A DNA stretch of 64,000 nucleotides, from assembly GCA_963715445.1 (NCBI GenBank), contig OY970240.1, positions 2,228,145 to 2,292,144 of the forward strand. The letters are read 5' to 3'. Origin of the DNA: JAAYBF01 sp963715445. Its GTDB lineage: Bacteria > Actinomycetota > Thermoleophilia > Solirubrobacterales > Thermoleophilaceae. Position numbers and translations under genes: made by a program. The notes under the pieces were generated by a model. That model did not search any database. It was not told where the DNA came from and worked only from the letters and a program-made list of their open reading frames with translations. This document shows, piece by piece, positions 8,726 through 16,388 of the stretch (its first letter is position 1; each line of letters starts with the position of its first letter).

Positions 8726-9595
8726 CTAGCCGCGGCGCTTGCGGGAGCGCAGGCCGCTGGCGCGCAGCTTGCGCGCCTGCTTGATGTCCGCGGCGGTGGG
8801 CGCCTTGCCCTCCATGCCGGGCCCTTCGAAGATCGCCGGCAGCTTCTCGAAGCGCGGCTCCGATAGGAACGCCGCGCAGCCCTTCGTGCCCAGCTCGCCC
8901 TCGCCGAGCGGAGCGTGGCGGTCGCGGTTGGAGCCGAGCGGCATCTTCGAGTCGTTCACGTGCAGGCAGCGCAGGCGCCCTTTGCCGACGAGGGAGACGC
9001 AGCTGTCCATCACCTCGGCGACGCCGTCCGCGGTTCGCACGTCGAACCCGCTGGCGAGCAGGTGGCAGGAGTCGAGGCAGAGGCCGAGGCGCTCGTGCCC
9101 GTCGCCCAGCTCGATCAGGCGCGCGAGCTCCTCGAACGAGCGGCCGAGCGTGTTGCCGGCGCCGGCGGTGTCCTCCAGCAGCAGCGGGCAGGAGTCCGAT
9201 TCGGCCAGCGCCTCCTTCAGCACGTCACCGACCCGCTCGAGCGCCTCCTCGTGCGGCTCGCCGACGGTGGAGCCGGGGTGGAGCACCACGCCGTCGGCTC
9301 CGATCTCGTCGCCCATGCGCAGCGAGTGGGTAAGCGAGGCGAGCGACTTCTTGCGGATCTCCGGGTCCTTGGAGGCCGGGTTGACCAGGTAGACGGCGTG
9401 GATCACGATCGACTTGATCGGCCCGTCGGCCATCAGCTCGCGGAAGGCGGAGACGTCGTCTTCCTTCCAGCGCGTGGGCTTCCACATCCGCGGCGACTGG
9501 TTGAACACCTGGATCGCGTCGGCGCCGATCTCCACTCCGCGCTCGTGCGCCTTGACGAGGCCGCCGGCCGTGGACACGTGAGCCCCGATTAGCAT
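8726..9595 (-). CDS. nfo: Endonuclease IV (AP endonuclease)
   Basis: Cuts the DNA backbone 5' of abasic sites in base-excision repair, using three metal ions. The protein has 289 residues in the usual TIM-barrel pattern: IGAHVSTAGGL at the N terminus, AIQVFNQSPRMW, then VLHPGSTVG, LLLEDTAGAGNTLG, LGLCLDSCHLLASG and HVNDSKMPLGSNRDRHAPLGEG, which carry the metal ligands. An alternative GTG five codons upstream exists (9610), but family members start at the ATG chosen. The gene is divergent from gltX, 51 bases apart, and the two promoters share that gap. Confidence 0.95.
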   Translation of the reverse strand: MLIGAHVSTAGGLVKAHERGVEIGADAIQVFNQSPRMWKPTRWKEDDVSAFRELMADGPIKSIVIHAVYLVNPASKDPEIRKKSLASLTHSLRMGDEIGADGVVLHPGSTVGEPHEEALERVGDVLKEALAESDSCPLLLEDTAGAGNTLGRSFEELARLIELGDGHERLGLCLDSCHLLASGFDVRTADGVAEVMDSCVSLVGKGRLRCLHVNDSKMPLGSNRDRHAPLGEGELGTKGCAAFLSEPRFEKLPAIFEGPGMEGKAPTAADIKQARKLRASGLRSRKRRG

Positions 9596-9646
9596 GGCGT
9601 TCCCGGGCACTCGCCCGCTTCATCGGCCCAGGAAGAAAGCTCGCAG

Positions 9647-10978
9647 GTGTCCATCAGAGTTCGATTCGCTCCTTCGCCCACGGGCGCGCTCCACATCGGC
9701 GGCGCGCGCACGGCGCTCTACAACTGGCTCCTCGCCCGCGGGTCCGGGGGCGACCTCGTGCTGCGGATCGAGGATACCGACAGGGAGCGCTCCACCAAGG
9801 AGAACGTCGACCAGATCCTCGACGCCCTGCGCTGGCTCGAGCTGGACTGGGACGAGGGCCCGATCTTCCAGTCAGAGCGCGCCGAGCGGCACTCCCAGGC
9901 GCTCCAGCAGCTGATCGATTCCGGGCACGCCTACCGCTCCAACGCGACCTCGGACAGCGTCAAGGCTTGGAAGGAGAGCCACGGCGGCGCGGGGTTCCGC
10001 GGCGAGGCCGAGAGCGAGGGCGCGATCCGGCTGCGCGTGCCCGCCGAGGGCGCGACGGTCGTGCACGACGTGATCCGCGGTGACACCCGCTTCGAGCACC
10101 AGCACATCGACGATCCGGTGATCGCTCGCGCGGACGGGTCCGTTCTCTACAACTTCGCCGTCGCGATCGACGATCTTGACGCCGGTATCACCCACGTCGT
10201 CCGCGGTGAGGACCACCTCTCGAACACGCCCAAGCAGCTGCTGGTGCTGGAGGCGCTCGGCGCCGAGGCGCCCATCTACGCCCACCTGCCGCTGCTCCAC
10301 GGGCCGGACGGCAAGAAGCTCTCCAAGCGCCATGGCGCGGCATCGGTGCAGGAGCTGCGCGAGGCCGGCTACCTGCCGGAGGCGGTGCGCAACTACATCG
10401 CGCTGCTCGGCTGGGGCCTCGACGACTCGACGACGATCATGTCGACGGAGCAGATGGTGGAGGGCTTCGATCTCGCGCGTGTGTCGAAATCGCCGGCGGT
10501 GTTCGACGAGAAGAAGCTGCGCTGGATGAACGGCCGCTACCTGCGCGAGTTGCCGCCGCAGGAGCTGACGCGGCGGCTTGAGGAGCGCCTGGGGCGCAGC
10601 GGCCTCGAGCCGGCGGTGGCGATCGCGCAGGAGAAGATCCAGACGCTCGACGAGTTCTGGCCGCTCGCCGGCTTCCTGGTGGAGCGCCAGCCCTACGATG
10701 AGATTTCGTGGGAGAAGGTGATGGTGGAGGGCGCTCGTGAGTCGCTGGCGGCCGTGCGCTCTGTCATCGCCTCTCTGGAGCCGTTCGACACCGACGGCAT
10801 CGACGCCGCCCTGCGAGGGTTGGCCGAGCAGCTCGGCGTGAAGCCCAAGGAGGTCTTCCAGCCGGTGCGGGTGGCGATCAGCGGGAGCACGATCTCACCC
10901 GGGATCTTCGAGTCCGTAGCCGCTCTGGGCCGGGAAGAGACGCTCTCGCGCGTGGACGACGCGCTGGCTCGCCTCTGA
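9647..10978 (+). CDS. gltX: Glutamyl-tRNA synthetase
   Basis: Class I aminoacyl-tRNA synthetase of 443 residues. The HIGH-type motif HIGG is at 16-19 and the KMSKS-type motif KLSKR is at 224-228 within DGKKLSKRHGAASV. The window also encodes GatCAB and no glutaminyl-tRNA synthetase, so this enzyme is likely non-discriminating and charges tRNA-Gln with glutamate for later amidation; this is inference. A GTG start is used. The gene is followed by a weak hairpin and then an HDOD-LuxR regulator. Confidence 0.97.
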   Translation: MSIRVRFAPSPTGALHIGGARTALYNWLLARGSGGDLVLRIEDTDRERSTKENVDQILDALRWLELDWDEGPIFQSERAERHSQALQQLIDSGHAYRSNATSDSVKAWKESHGGAGFRGEAESEGAIRLRVPAEGATVVHDVIRGDTRFEHQHIDDPVIARADGSVLYNFAVAIDDLDAGITHVVRGEDHLSNTPKQLLVLEALGAEAPIYAHLPLLHGPDGKKLSKRHGAASVQELREAGYLPEAVRNYIALLGWGLDDSTTIMSTEQMVEGFDLARVSKSPAVFDEKKLRWMNGRYLRELPPQELTRRLEERLGRSGLEPAVAIAQEKIQTLDEFWPLAGFLVERQPYDEISWEKVMVEGARESLAAVRSVIASLEPFDTDGIDAALRGLAEQLGVKPKEVFQPVRVAISGSTISPGIFESVAALGREETLSRVDDALARL

Positions 10979-10986
10979 CCCGCTCG

Positions 10987-11019
10987 ACCCCCGCGACTCT
11001 CAACATTTACTGCGGGGGT
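10987..11019 (+). terminator. Possible hairpin after gltX
   Basis: Inverted repeat ACCCCCGC and GCGGGGGT with a 17-base loop and no T-run. It could be a weak terminator, or a protein-binding dyad in front of the HDOD-LuxR gene. Confidence 0.35.
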
Positions 11020-11027
11020 GCCGATAG

Positions 11028-12182
11028 GTGGGTGAACACTCAGCCGGCCTCCGCCATCGGCCGGATCAGTCCCGCCTTTCCCAACGATCCCTCCCCCTTA
11101 GACCTGTGGAAGCCCTCATCAGCCAGACACCCTCGACGTCTGCCGGCGGTCTCGGCGGCCAGAGCGAGGGCCACGGCCGCCGCCTGACTGCCGCTTTCGA
11201 GGCCCTCGAGGCTTTCCCCGCGCTTGCCGAGTCGCGCAGCCGCGTGCTGCGGGTCGTGCGCGACCGGCATCCGTCCAACGGCGACGTGGTGGCCGCGGTG
11301 GAGTCCGACGTTGCACTCGTCACCGCCGTCCTGCGGATGGCGAACAAGGTGCCCTCGCCGAAGAAGGGGAAGATCTCCAACATCCCCGCCGCGGTTGCGG
11401 TTCTCACGCCCGGGGGCGTGGAGCAGCTCGCCAAGCGCGCCCAGACCTACGACTTCTTCGAGCGCAGCCCGGGATGGGACCAGCTCCCAGAGCAGTTCCG
11501 CCTGCATGCCGTCGCCACCCAGTCGGCCGCCGAGCGCCTCGCGCGTGAGATCGGCTACAACGAGCGGGACGACCTGCTCACCTCGGCGCTGCTGCACGAC
11601 ATCGGCAAGCTGGTGCTCGTCCGCTCCTACGCCGCCTATCCGGAGCAGGTGCACGGCAAGGCCCGCACCCCCGGTGAGCGGCTCCATCAGGAGCGTCTCG
11701 AGCTCGGTGTTGACCATGCGCTCGTGGGCGGCGTGCTCGCCCGCCGCTGGGGTCTCCCCGGCAGCCTCGCCTCGGCGATCGAGCGCCACCACTCAGAGGA
11801 TGCGACCGGCGAGGCGGCGATGCTGCGCCTGTCCGACATGCTGGCCCACTACGCGCACGGCCAGCCCGTGGACCCGAACGAGCTGCTGGAGGCCGCCAAG
11901 GCCCTCGAGCTGACCTCCAAGTGCCTGCGCGGCTTGATGTTCGAGCTTCCCCAGGGCAATGGGGGCAACGGCCGTCGCCACGTGGATCCGTGTCCGCTCT
12001 CGGGCCGCGAGCTCGACGTGCTGCGCAAGCTCGCCGAGGGCAAGGTCTACAAGCAGATCGCCGGAGAGCTGGAGCTCTCCACCAGCACGGTGCGCACGCA
12101 CCTGCACAACACCTACGCGAAGCTCGGCGCGAACGATCGCGCCCAGGCGGTCCTGATCGCCACCGACCGCGGCTGGATCTAG
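11028..12182 (+). CDS. HDOD-domain regulator fused to a LuxR-type HTH
   Basis: A 384-residue protein with two domains. Residues about 55-290 are an HDOD domain (LRVVRDRHPSNGDVVAAVES, LVTAVLRMANKVP) with an HD motif LLHDIGK (His190-Asp191) and RRWGLPGSLASAIERHH. Residues about 320-384 are a LuxR/FixJ HTH (LSGRELDVLRKLAEG, STSTVRTHLHNTYAKLGAND). The domain order suggests that a signalling event sensed by the HDOD part controls DNA binding. No kinase or GGDEF gene is adjacent. The start is uncertain: the GTG at 11028 gives a poorly conserved lead-in, and the GTG at 11106 is an alternative. The assignment of domains is firm; the ligand is unknown. Confidence 0.85.
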   Translation: MGEHSAGLRHRPDQSRLSQRSLPLRPVEALISQTPSTSAGGLGGQSEGHGRRLTAAFEALEAFPALAESRSRVLRVVRDRHPSNGDVVAAVESDVALVTAVLRMANKVPSPKKGKISNIPAAVAVLTPGGVEQLAKRAQTYDFFERSPGWDQLPEQFRLHAVATQSAAERLAREIGYNERDDLLTSALLHDIGKLVLVRSYAAYPEQVHGKARTPGERLHQERLELGVDHALVGGVLARRWGLPGSLASAIERHHSEDATGEAAMLRLSDMLAHYAHGQPVDPNELLEAAKALELTSKCLRGLMFELPQGNGGNGRRHVDPCPLSGRELDVLRKLAEGKVYKQIAGELELSTSTVRTHLHNTYAKLGANDRAQAVLIATDRGWI

Positions 12183-12222
12183 GCCTTCCGGCTAGCTCCT
12201 GAGGGTCGCCTAGAGGCGTGTT

Positions 12223-12792
12223 CTAGGAGGCGTCCTGCGCGCGCTGGTAGCGGAGGTAGACGACGCGAGAGCCGAACGTCCTCGTCTCGAGCAGCTCCAG
12301 ATCGATCCTCTCGCTCAGCTTCGGGAAGTAGGGCGTGCCACCGCCCAGCACGACCGGGCTGACGAAGAGCCGGAACTCGTCGATCAGGCCGAGCTCCATG
12401 AAGCTGGCGGCCAAGCTGGCCCCGCCTACGGACATGTCCTTCCCCGGCTGCTCCTTCAGCTGCGCGACCTCTTCGGCCACGCCTTGGCTCGCCAGCCGGG
12501 CGTTGCCCTCGACCTTCTCGAGGGTGTTCGAGAACACGACCTTTGGCTTCTCCTGCCAGATACGAGCGAACTCGAGCTCGTGCTCCGGGATCGAGGGGTT
12601 CTCGTGGGCGGTCTCCCAGTAGACCATCACCTCGTAGAGCCGCCGCCCGCAGAGCTGCTCGCCCGTCTCGCGCGTCTGCTGGTTGTGGAACCGGTGCAGC
12701 TCCTCGTCCGGCACCGACCAGTCGAGCTCGCCGCCCGGCCCGGCGATGTAGCCGTCCAGCGAGACTCCTATCGAGTAGATCACTTTCCGCAT
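12223..12792 (-). CDS. Dihydrofolate reductase-like (RibD C-terminal domain) protein
   Basis: A 189-residue protein of the YwjB/YyaP type. It has IYSIGVSLDGYIAGPGGELDW at the N terminus, GRRLYEVMVYWE in the middle, VVFSNTLEKVEGNARL, and a nucleotide-binding GKDMSVGGASLAASFMELGL followed by DEFRLFVSPVVLGGGTPYF. These proteins share the fold of dihydrofolate reductase and RibD reductase, but substrates are mostly unknown. A strong Shine-Dalgarno (AAGGAGGGA) precedes the ATG, unlike many neighbours that appear leaderless. It is convergent with the HDOD gene. Confidence 0.88.
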   Translation of the reverse strand: MRKVIYSIGVSLDGYIAGPGGELDWSVPDEELHRFHNQQTRETGEQLCGRRLYEVMVYWETAHENPSIPEHELEFARIWQEKPKVVFSNTLEKVEGNARLASQGVAEEVAQLKEQPGKDMSVGGASLAASFMELGLIDEFRLFVSPVVLGGGTPYFPKLSERIDLELLETRTFGSRVVYLRYQRAQDAS

Positions 12793-12832
12793 GACGGTCT
12801 CCCTCCTTGGTCTGGGTGAGTCCTTCGCCGGC

Positions 12833-13234
12833 TCAAGCGGCCGCCGCAGGTTCGCGCTTGCGCGGGCGCTGAAGGCGGTAGCGGGTGATCAGGCGCGTCG
12901 CCGTCAGCGCTCCGGCCGAATCGATCAGCACATCTCGCCAGGTGCCTACGCGCCCGTCGACGAACGTCTGGTGGATCTCGTCGGTGATGGAGTAGCCGAG
13001 CGTGATCAGCAGAGCGGGGAGGAGGGCCTTGCGCGCATCCATCCGGGTCTGCAGCGCCCACCACCAGAGGCCCATCAGCGTGAAGTACTCGAGGAAGTGC
13101 GCGAGCTTGCGCGTGATCAGCACGAACAGGCCCTTGTCATCGCCGTCGCTCGGCATGCCGGACATGAGGAAGATCAGGCCCATCAGAAGGAGCGCCGGCA
13201 CGAATGGCGCGGCGGTGCGGGCGTGGTTGCGCAT
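12833..13234 (-). CDS. VanZ-like membrane protein
   Basis: A protein of 133 residues with three or four membrane segments: ALLLMGLIFLMSGMP, LAHFLEYFTLMGLWWWAL, ALLPALLITLGYSITDEIHQ and a last segment. VanZ family signs are the KLAHFLEYFTLM helix and the DEIHQTFVDGRVGTWRDVLID loop with conserved Asp, Glu and His. Biochemical role unknown; VanZ gives low-level teicoplanin resistance. The second of two ATGs is chosen because a TAGCCT box lies seven bases upstream of it (one base from the first ATG, 13240). Confidence 0.88.
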   Translation of the reverse strand: MRNHARTAAPFVPALLLMGLIFLMSGMPSDGDDKGLFVLITRKLAHFLEYFTLMGLWWWALQTRMDARKALLPALLITLGYSITDEIHQTFVDGRVGTWRDVLIDSAGALTATRLITRYRLQRPRKREPAAAA

Positions 13235-13241
13235 GGCCATG

Positions 13242-13247
13242 AGGCTA
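13242..13247 (-). promoter_or_regulatory. -10-like box of the VanZ-like gene
   Basis: Read on the minus strand, TAGCCT is followed by seven bases and the ATG at 13234. Its position decides between the two in-frame ATGs. Confidence 0.4.
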
Positions 13248-13269
13248 GTGAGGGTGGCGTTGCGGGCCT

Positions 13270-13298
13270 TTGGTCCCTTCCTGGCGGCCGACTAGACT
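13270..13298 (+). promoter_or_regulatory. Candidate Rrf2-gene promoter
   Basis: TTGGTC at 13270-13275, a 17-base spacer, TAGACT at 13293-13298, then six bases to GTG. The same geometry occurs upstream of the leuA leader. Confidence 0.45.
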
Positions 13299-13304
13299 CG
13301 CCTC

Positions 13305-13703
13305 GTGCTGGCGATCACCACCAAGTCCCCGTACGCCGTGCGCGCGCTGACCGAGCTGGCCCGCCGCGGCGATTCCCAGCCCGTGCCGATCGGCGAGATC
13401 GCCAAGGCCCGCGACATCCCCGTCCAATTCCTCGAGGGCCTCTTCGCCTCCTTGCGCCGCGCCGGGATCCTCCAGAGCCAGCGCGGCGTGAAGGGCGGCT
13501 ACCTCTTCGCCCGCCCACCCGCCGAGGTCACAGTGCTCGAAGTCGTCGAGCTGCTGGAGGGCGAGCAGGGGGTGGAAGCTCCGGACGCGGGCGCCGTGTG
13601 GGTCGAAGCGGTAGCCGCTTTGAAGGGCGTCCTCAGCGGCACCACCATCGCCGAAATCGCCGAGCGCGAGGCCCAGGCCGTGTCGCCGATGTACTACATC
13701 TGA
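13305..13703 (+). CDS. Rrf2-family transcriptional regulator
   Basis: A 132-residue winged-helix protein: TKSPYAVRALTELARRG, then IGEIAKARDIPVQFLEGLFASLRRAGILQSQRGVKGGYLFARPP, the classic Rrf2 recognition region and wing. There are no cysteines at all, so it is not an Fe-S regulator like IscR or NsrR; it resembles the CymR branch that controls cysteine genes. The cysteine operon (cysK, thiF-like, cysE) starts 2.7 kb downstream on the same strand, with unrelated genes between, so a cysteine role is plausible but unproven. Confidence 0.88.
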   Translation: MLAITTKSPYAVRALTELARRGDSQPVPIGEIAKARDIPVQFLEGLFASLRRAGILQSQRGVKGGYLFARPPAEVTVLEVVELLEGEQGVEAPDAGAVWVEAVAALKGVLSGTTIAEIAEREAQAVSPMYYI

Positions 13704-13751
13704 CACGTCTACCTGGCTGACCTTTCCGCAGCACATATTCCATGCGGGAGT

Positions 13752-13757
13752 TAGCAT
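13752..13757 (+). promoter_or_regulatory. -10-like box of the membrane/lipoprotein operon
   Basis: TAGCAT then six bases to the ATG at 13764. It favours this ATG over the GTG at 13761. Confidence 0.4.
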
Positions 13758-13763
13758 CGCGTG

Positions 13764-14021
13764 ATGGGATACGTCTGGAGGTTCGTCGAAGGGGTGGGAG
13801 TCGGCGCCGGCTATGTTGGCGCCGCTGTGTTCATCCTGCTTATGTTTGCCGGCGGTATCTACCGGACGGAGTGCACGCTCGATAACGGCCGGCACCTCTC
13901 GGGCTGGGGCCTTCAAGGAGACATCCCATACCTCTGGGATCCAGGTGAAGGATGCGAAGCTCACACGCTGACGCGCTACCTCAGCGGCAAGGTTGGCCTG
14001 CAGGAGGAACTTCCAGAATGA
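13764..14021 (+). CDS. Small single-pass membrane protein, unknown function
   Basis: An 85-residue protein that I do not recognise. Residues about 8-28 form a membrane segment (GVGAGYVGAAVFILLMFAGG), followed by a probably extracytoplasmic domain with two cysteines (TECTLDNGRHL and DPGEGCEAHT). The end is ELPE. The last part has a pattern also seen in the 15066 protein: a Cys after the membrane segment, an aromatic YLW or YVLW stretch, then DPxxGC and a final ELP. It is the first gene of a three-gene unit with ATGA overlaps. Base composition is noticeably less GC-rich than the surrounding housekeeping genes. Confidence 0.7.
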   Translation: MGYVWRFVEGVGVGAGYVGAAVFILLMFAGGIYRTECTLDNGRHLSGWGLQGDIPYLWDPGEGCEAHTLTRYLSGKVGLQEELPE

Positions 14022-14761
14022 CTATGAGGCTCCTGCAGTTCGTGGCCATAGCAGTGGTTGCCATGAGCGGAGTCAGCTGCGCGATTACCACTGTCGAGAC
14101 AAGCTACGACCAGGCGCTCATCGACGAGCTCGGTGCTGGCTCCGAGGCGTTGCAGAACATCTTCGATGTGATGTCGCCTCCGAACATCCAGCCGGACTTC
14201 AACGACGCCGCAGCGGAACTCATCTTCCGCGGCGAACTGGACAAGCTGACGGCCGAGGACTTGAAAGCTACCGTGGCCATCAGTCGGGAGAACGAACGGC
14301 AGTTTCGCCGCGTTCTTCGACGCTTGAAGCCGGTTGCCGGTGAGGTGCGTCGCGCGCAGGTGGAGGTCGCAGCCCATAGTGACCTGTCAGAGGGGGCACA
14401 GGAGTTCATCCGTGCGTGGAACGACTACCTGTCCGTCAATGCGGACCGCACGAAGCGATTGCGCCGCTCGCTTGGCGGTATGAACGTGTGGTTTGACCGA
14501 TACGAGGAGCTGGTCCAGGCCGTACGGGAGACCGCGCGGCTGGGGTCGACCGTTGAGTTCGCCCGTATGCGGGATGACATTCTTGAAGACGTGACCGCGG
14601 ATGCGAGAGGGCGGAAGAAGCTCTTCGAACGCATCTTGGCGGAGACGCCGGTGGAGCAGCGCATTCGGGACCTCGTCAACAACGACCAAGAGGCGAACGC
14701 CATGGTGGAACGCGTCAATGACGAGTACCCAGATGGCTTCCTCGCGGACGTTATGAAATGA
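14018..14761 (+). CDS. Putative helical lipoprotein, unknown function
   Basis: A 247-residue protein. The N terminus, MRLLQFVAIAVVAMSGVSC followed by AIT, looks like a signal peptide ending in a lipobox-like Cys, although the residue three before the Cys is Gly rather than Leu. The rest is rich in Glu, Arg and Ala and is probably mainly helical, for example VAISRENERQFRRVLRRLK and RDLVNNDQEANAMVERVN. No catalytic motif is seen. The ATG overlaps the previous stop as ATGA, and its own stop overlaps the next start in the same way, so the three genes are translationally coupled. I cannot assign a function. Confidence 0.72.
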   Translation: MTMRLLQFVAIAVVAMSGVSCAITTVETSYDQALIDELGAGSEALQNIFDVMSPPNIQPDFNDAAAELIFRGELDKLTAEDLKATVAISRENERQFRRVLRRLKPVAGEVRRAQVEVAAHSDLSEGAQEFIRAWNDYLSVNADRTKRLRRSLGGMNVWFDRYEELVQAVRETARLGSTVEFARMRDDILEDVTADARGRKKLFERILAETPVEQRIRDLVNNDQEANAMVERVNDEYPDGFLADVMK

Positions 14762-15003
14762 GAACGCTCGTAGGCGCCGTCATCGCGCTTTCAGCGGTCG
14801 CAGCCGTCATCTTCGCAGGCGTGCTCGTCACGGAGCTCAACTACGTCTTCGACCATCCCTACGCATACGGACCCGCAAAGGTCATTGCGTGGTGTGCGGG
14901 TGCCGGCGCCGTGCTTGCGACAGCCGTGGGATTCCTTGCCTTCGCGCTGACCCGCGGCCCTCATGGAAACCCGGAATCGCGTAGGTCGGAGTCCACGCAT
15001 TAG
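14758..15003 (+). CDS. Small two-pass membrane protein, unknown function
   Basis: An 81-residue protein with two hydrophobic segments, VGAVIALSAVAAVIFAGVLV and AKVIAWCAGAGAVLATAVGFLAFAL with a short loop (NYVFDHPYAYGP) between them and a polar C-terminal tail rich in Ser, Arg and His. Its ATG overlaps the stop of the putative lipoprotein gene as ATGA, so the two are co-translated. No homologous family comes to mind; it could anchor or export partners of the same operon. Confidence 0.68.
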   Translation: MRTLVGAVIALSAVAAVIFAGVLVTELNYVFDHPYAYGPAKVIAWCAGAGAVLATAVGFLAFALTRGPHGNPESRRSESTH

Positions 15004-15053
15004 CTAGGTTTGATTCGGATTACGATGGCGCGAGGCGCCTGCCCTAGAGCAGA

Positions 15054-15059
15054 TATGCT
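15054..15059 (+). promoter_or_regulatory. -10-like box of the 15066 gene
   Basis: TATGCT, six bases, then GTG at 15066. It suggests a separate transcript from the preceding operon. Confidence 0.35.
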
Positions 15060-15065
15060 CTAGCG

Positions 15066-15410
15066 GTGATTAGCCGGATTGACAGAACGCTTGACCTCTT
15101 GGCGGGATTCGCCGGCATGGCCTTAGGCCTTGTCTGGCTGATCATCCTGTCGACGACGAGTGTGGGGGCGGTTCGAGAGCACTGCGCCGATCTCCAGGCA
15201 TTGGATGCCGGCGTTGTGGACATCGACAGCCACTGGACATACGTCCTATGGCCTCCCTCAGTGTTCGCGAGCCTCGATCCCGCTGGGGGTTGTGTGCGCC
15301 TATCGCCCCTTAGGGAAGGGCTAGGCGCTCTCGGAGTCTGGGAGCTTCCCTCGGCGCGAGAGCAGGTAAAGCGCCATATCGAAGATCAGGTCGAGACGGC
15401 GTCGGAATGA
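15066..15410 (+). CDS. Small single-pass membrane protein with two-Cys extracytoplasmic domain
   Basis: A 114-residue protein. A membrane segment, LAGFAGMALGLVWLIILSTT, is followed by an exported-looking domain with two Cys (REHCADLQ and AGGCVRLS). By eye it parallels the protein at 13764: membrane segment, Cys, aromatic YVLW, then DPAGGC and a closing ELP. The two may be paralogues that flank the lipoprotein gene. No signal peptide cleavage site is clear. Base composition is less GC-rich than the surrounding housekeeping genes. Confidence 0.65.
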   Translation: MISRIDRTLDLLAGFAGMALGLVWLIILSTTSVGAVREHCADLQALDAGVVDIDSHWTYVLWPPSVFASLDPAGGCVRLSPLREGLGALGVWELPSAREQVKRHIEDQVETASE

Positions 15411-15434
15411 TCGCTCCGACGCTGTGACGTGGTT

Positions 15435-16166
15435 TCAGTAGGACTCACAAGCTGTTCCATCGCCGTCGGAGTCGAGGTCGTAAGGATCGCCTCCGATGAC
15501 AGTGACTTCGCCGGTGTACTCGGGTCCGTCTCCGCTCCCGCCTTCGCAATCGACATCTGATGCAACCGGCACGCACCCGCTGTAGTTGGAGTCACAGTCA
15601 GAGGTCTCTTCAGCCTCGAGGGCTTCCTCTTCCGCTGCCCTCTCTTCCTCGGCTGCGAGCTTTGCTGCGCGTCGTTCTGCTCGCCGCTCCTCGCGCGCGA
15701 TGCGTGCCGCGAGCTTACGTTCACGCCTTCGTTCGGCTGCCGCACGACGTTTGCGGATTTGCTCGCGTTTGGCTGCGATCTCTGCCCGGGACAGTTTGCG
15801 TTCGACGGTCAACAGCACCGATACCGCCCGGCGAGTCCCCACCCTTGCGCTGGCTGCAAGCTCGTGCGTGCCGACATCCTCTAGATCGACTTCAAGAGTG
15901 AACTCGCCGTTGGGGCTCACATCTGCGGTCTCAGGGGCAACACCATCGACTGCTACCTCGACAACGGCTCGGGCCGGTAGAACGGTGCCAGAGACCACGA
16001 CGGCGTCCGCCTTCACCACTGCTGGTGGTGAAGAGATCTGGAGGTCGACTTTGGGGAGGGGCTTGGCTTTCGCCCCCGCGTCCTGGTCAGGGTCCTCTAC
16101 AAGGATGCTGACGAGCACCAGAACGCCCAAGACGCCTAACGCCCACTTCCACCAGTTCTTGCTCAC
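15435..16166 (-). CDS. Membrane-anchored protein with C-terminal Excalibur domain
   Basis: A protein of about 243 residues. It has an N-terminal membrane anchor (KWALGVLGVLVLVSILVE), then a beta-rich segment of about 90 residues (VVSGTVLPARAVVEVAVDG, GEFTLEVDLEDVGTHELA) like a bacterial Ig-type domain. A highly charged Arg/Glu/Ala helix spans about 130-190. The end is an Excalibur calcium-binding domain with YDLDSDGDGTACESY and paired Cys (CDSNYSGC, VDCEGG). Excalibur domains occur on surface proteins and nucleases. The GTG at 16166 is chosen because an AGGGGG site lies nine bases upstream; an ATG at 16175 is directly next to that site. Confidence 0.8.
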   Translation of the reverse strand: MSKNWWKWALGVLGVLVLVSILVEDPDQDAGAKAKPLPKVDLQISSPPAVVKADAVVVSGTVLPARAVVEVAVDGVAPETADVSPNGEFTLEVDLEDVGTHELAASARVGTRRAVSVLLTVERKLSRAEIAAKREQIRKRRAAAERRRERKLAARIAREERRAERRAAKLAAEEERAAEEEALEAEETSDCDSNYSGCVPVASDVDCEGGSGDGPEYTGEVTVIGGDPYDLDSDGDGTACESY

Positions 16167-16376
16167 AGCGGCCATCCCCCTGTCGTTGCTACGAGTCCGT
16201 GCGCGAGCCTAACTGGTACTTGACGTTCGTGACGGGAAATTGTGCGTTTGGCTCTGGGCGCTCCGTTCGATCCAATGGAAGATCAAATTCGACGACGACC
16301 GTCACGGTAGAGCCCGTAGATGCCAGATTCTGGGGTCGGAGGAGCAACGCAAGGATCTGGGTAGTGCGTGTCCCGG

Positions 16377-16382
16377 TACCCT
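16377..16382 (+). promoter_or_regulatory. -10-like box of cysK
   Basis: TACCCT, six bases, then ATG at 16389. Confidence 0.4.
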
Positions 16383-16388
16383 CGGCCA

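Noticed and set aside
15435..16166. Nuclease activity of the Excalibur protein
   Set aside because: Excalibur domains often accompany thermonuclease domains, but none is present in this protein.
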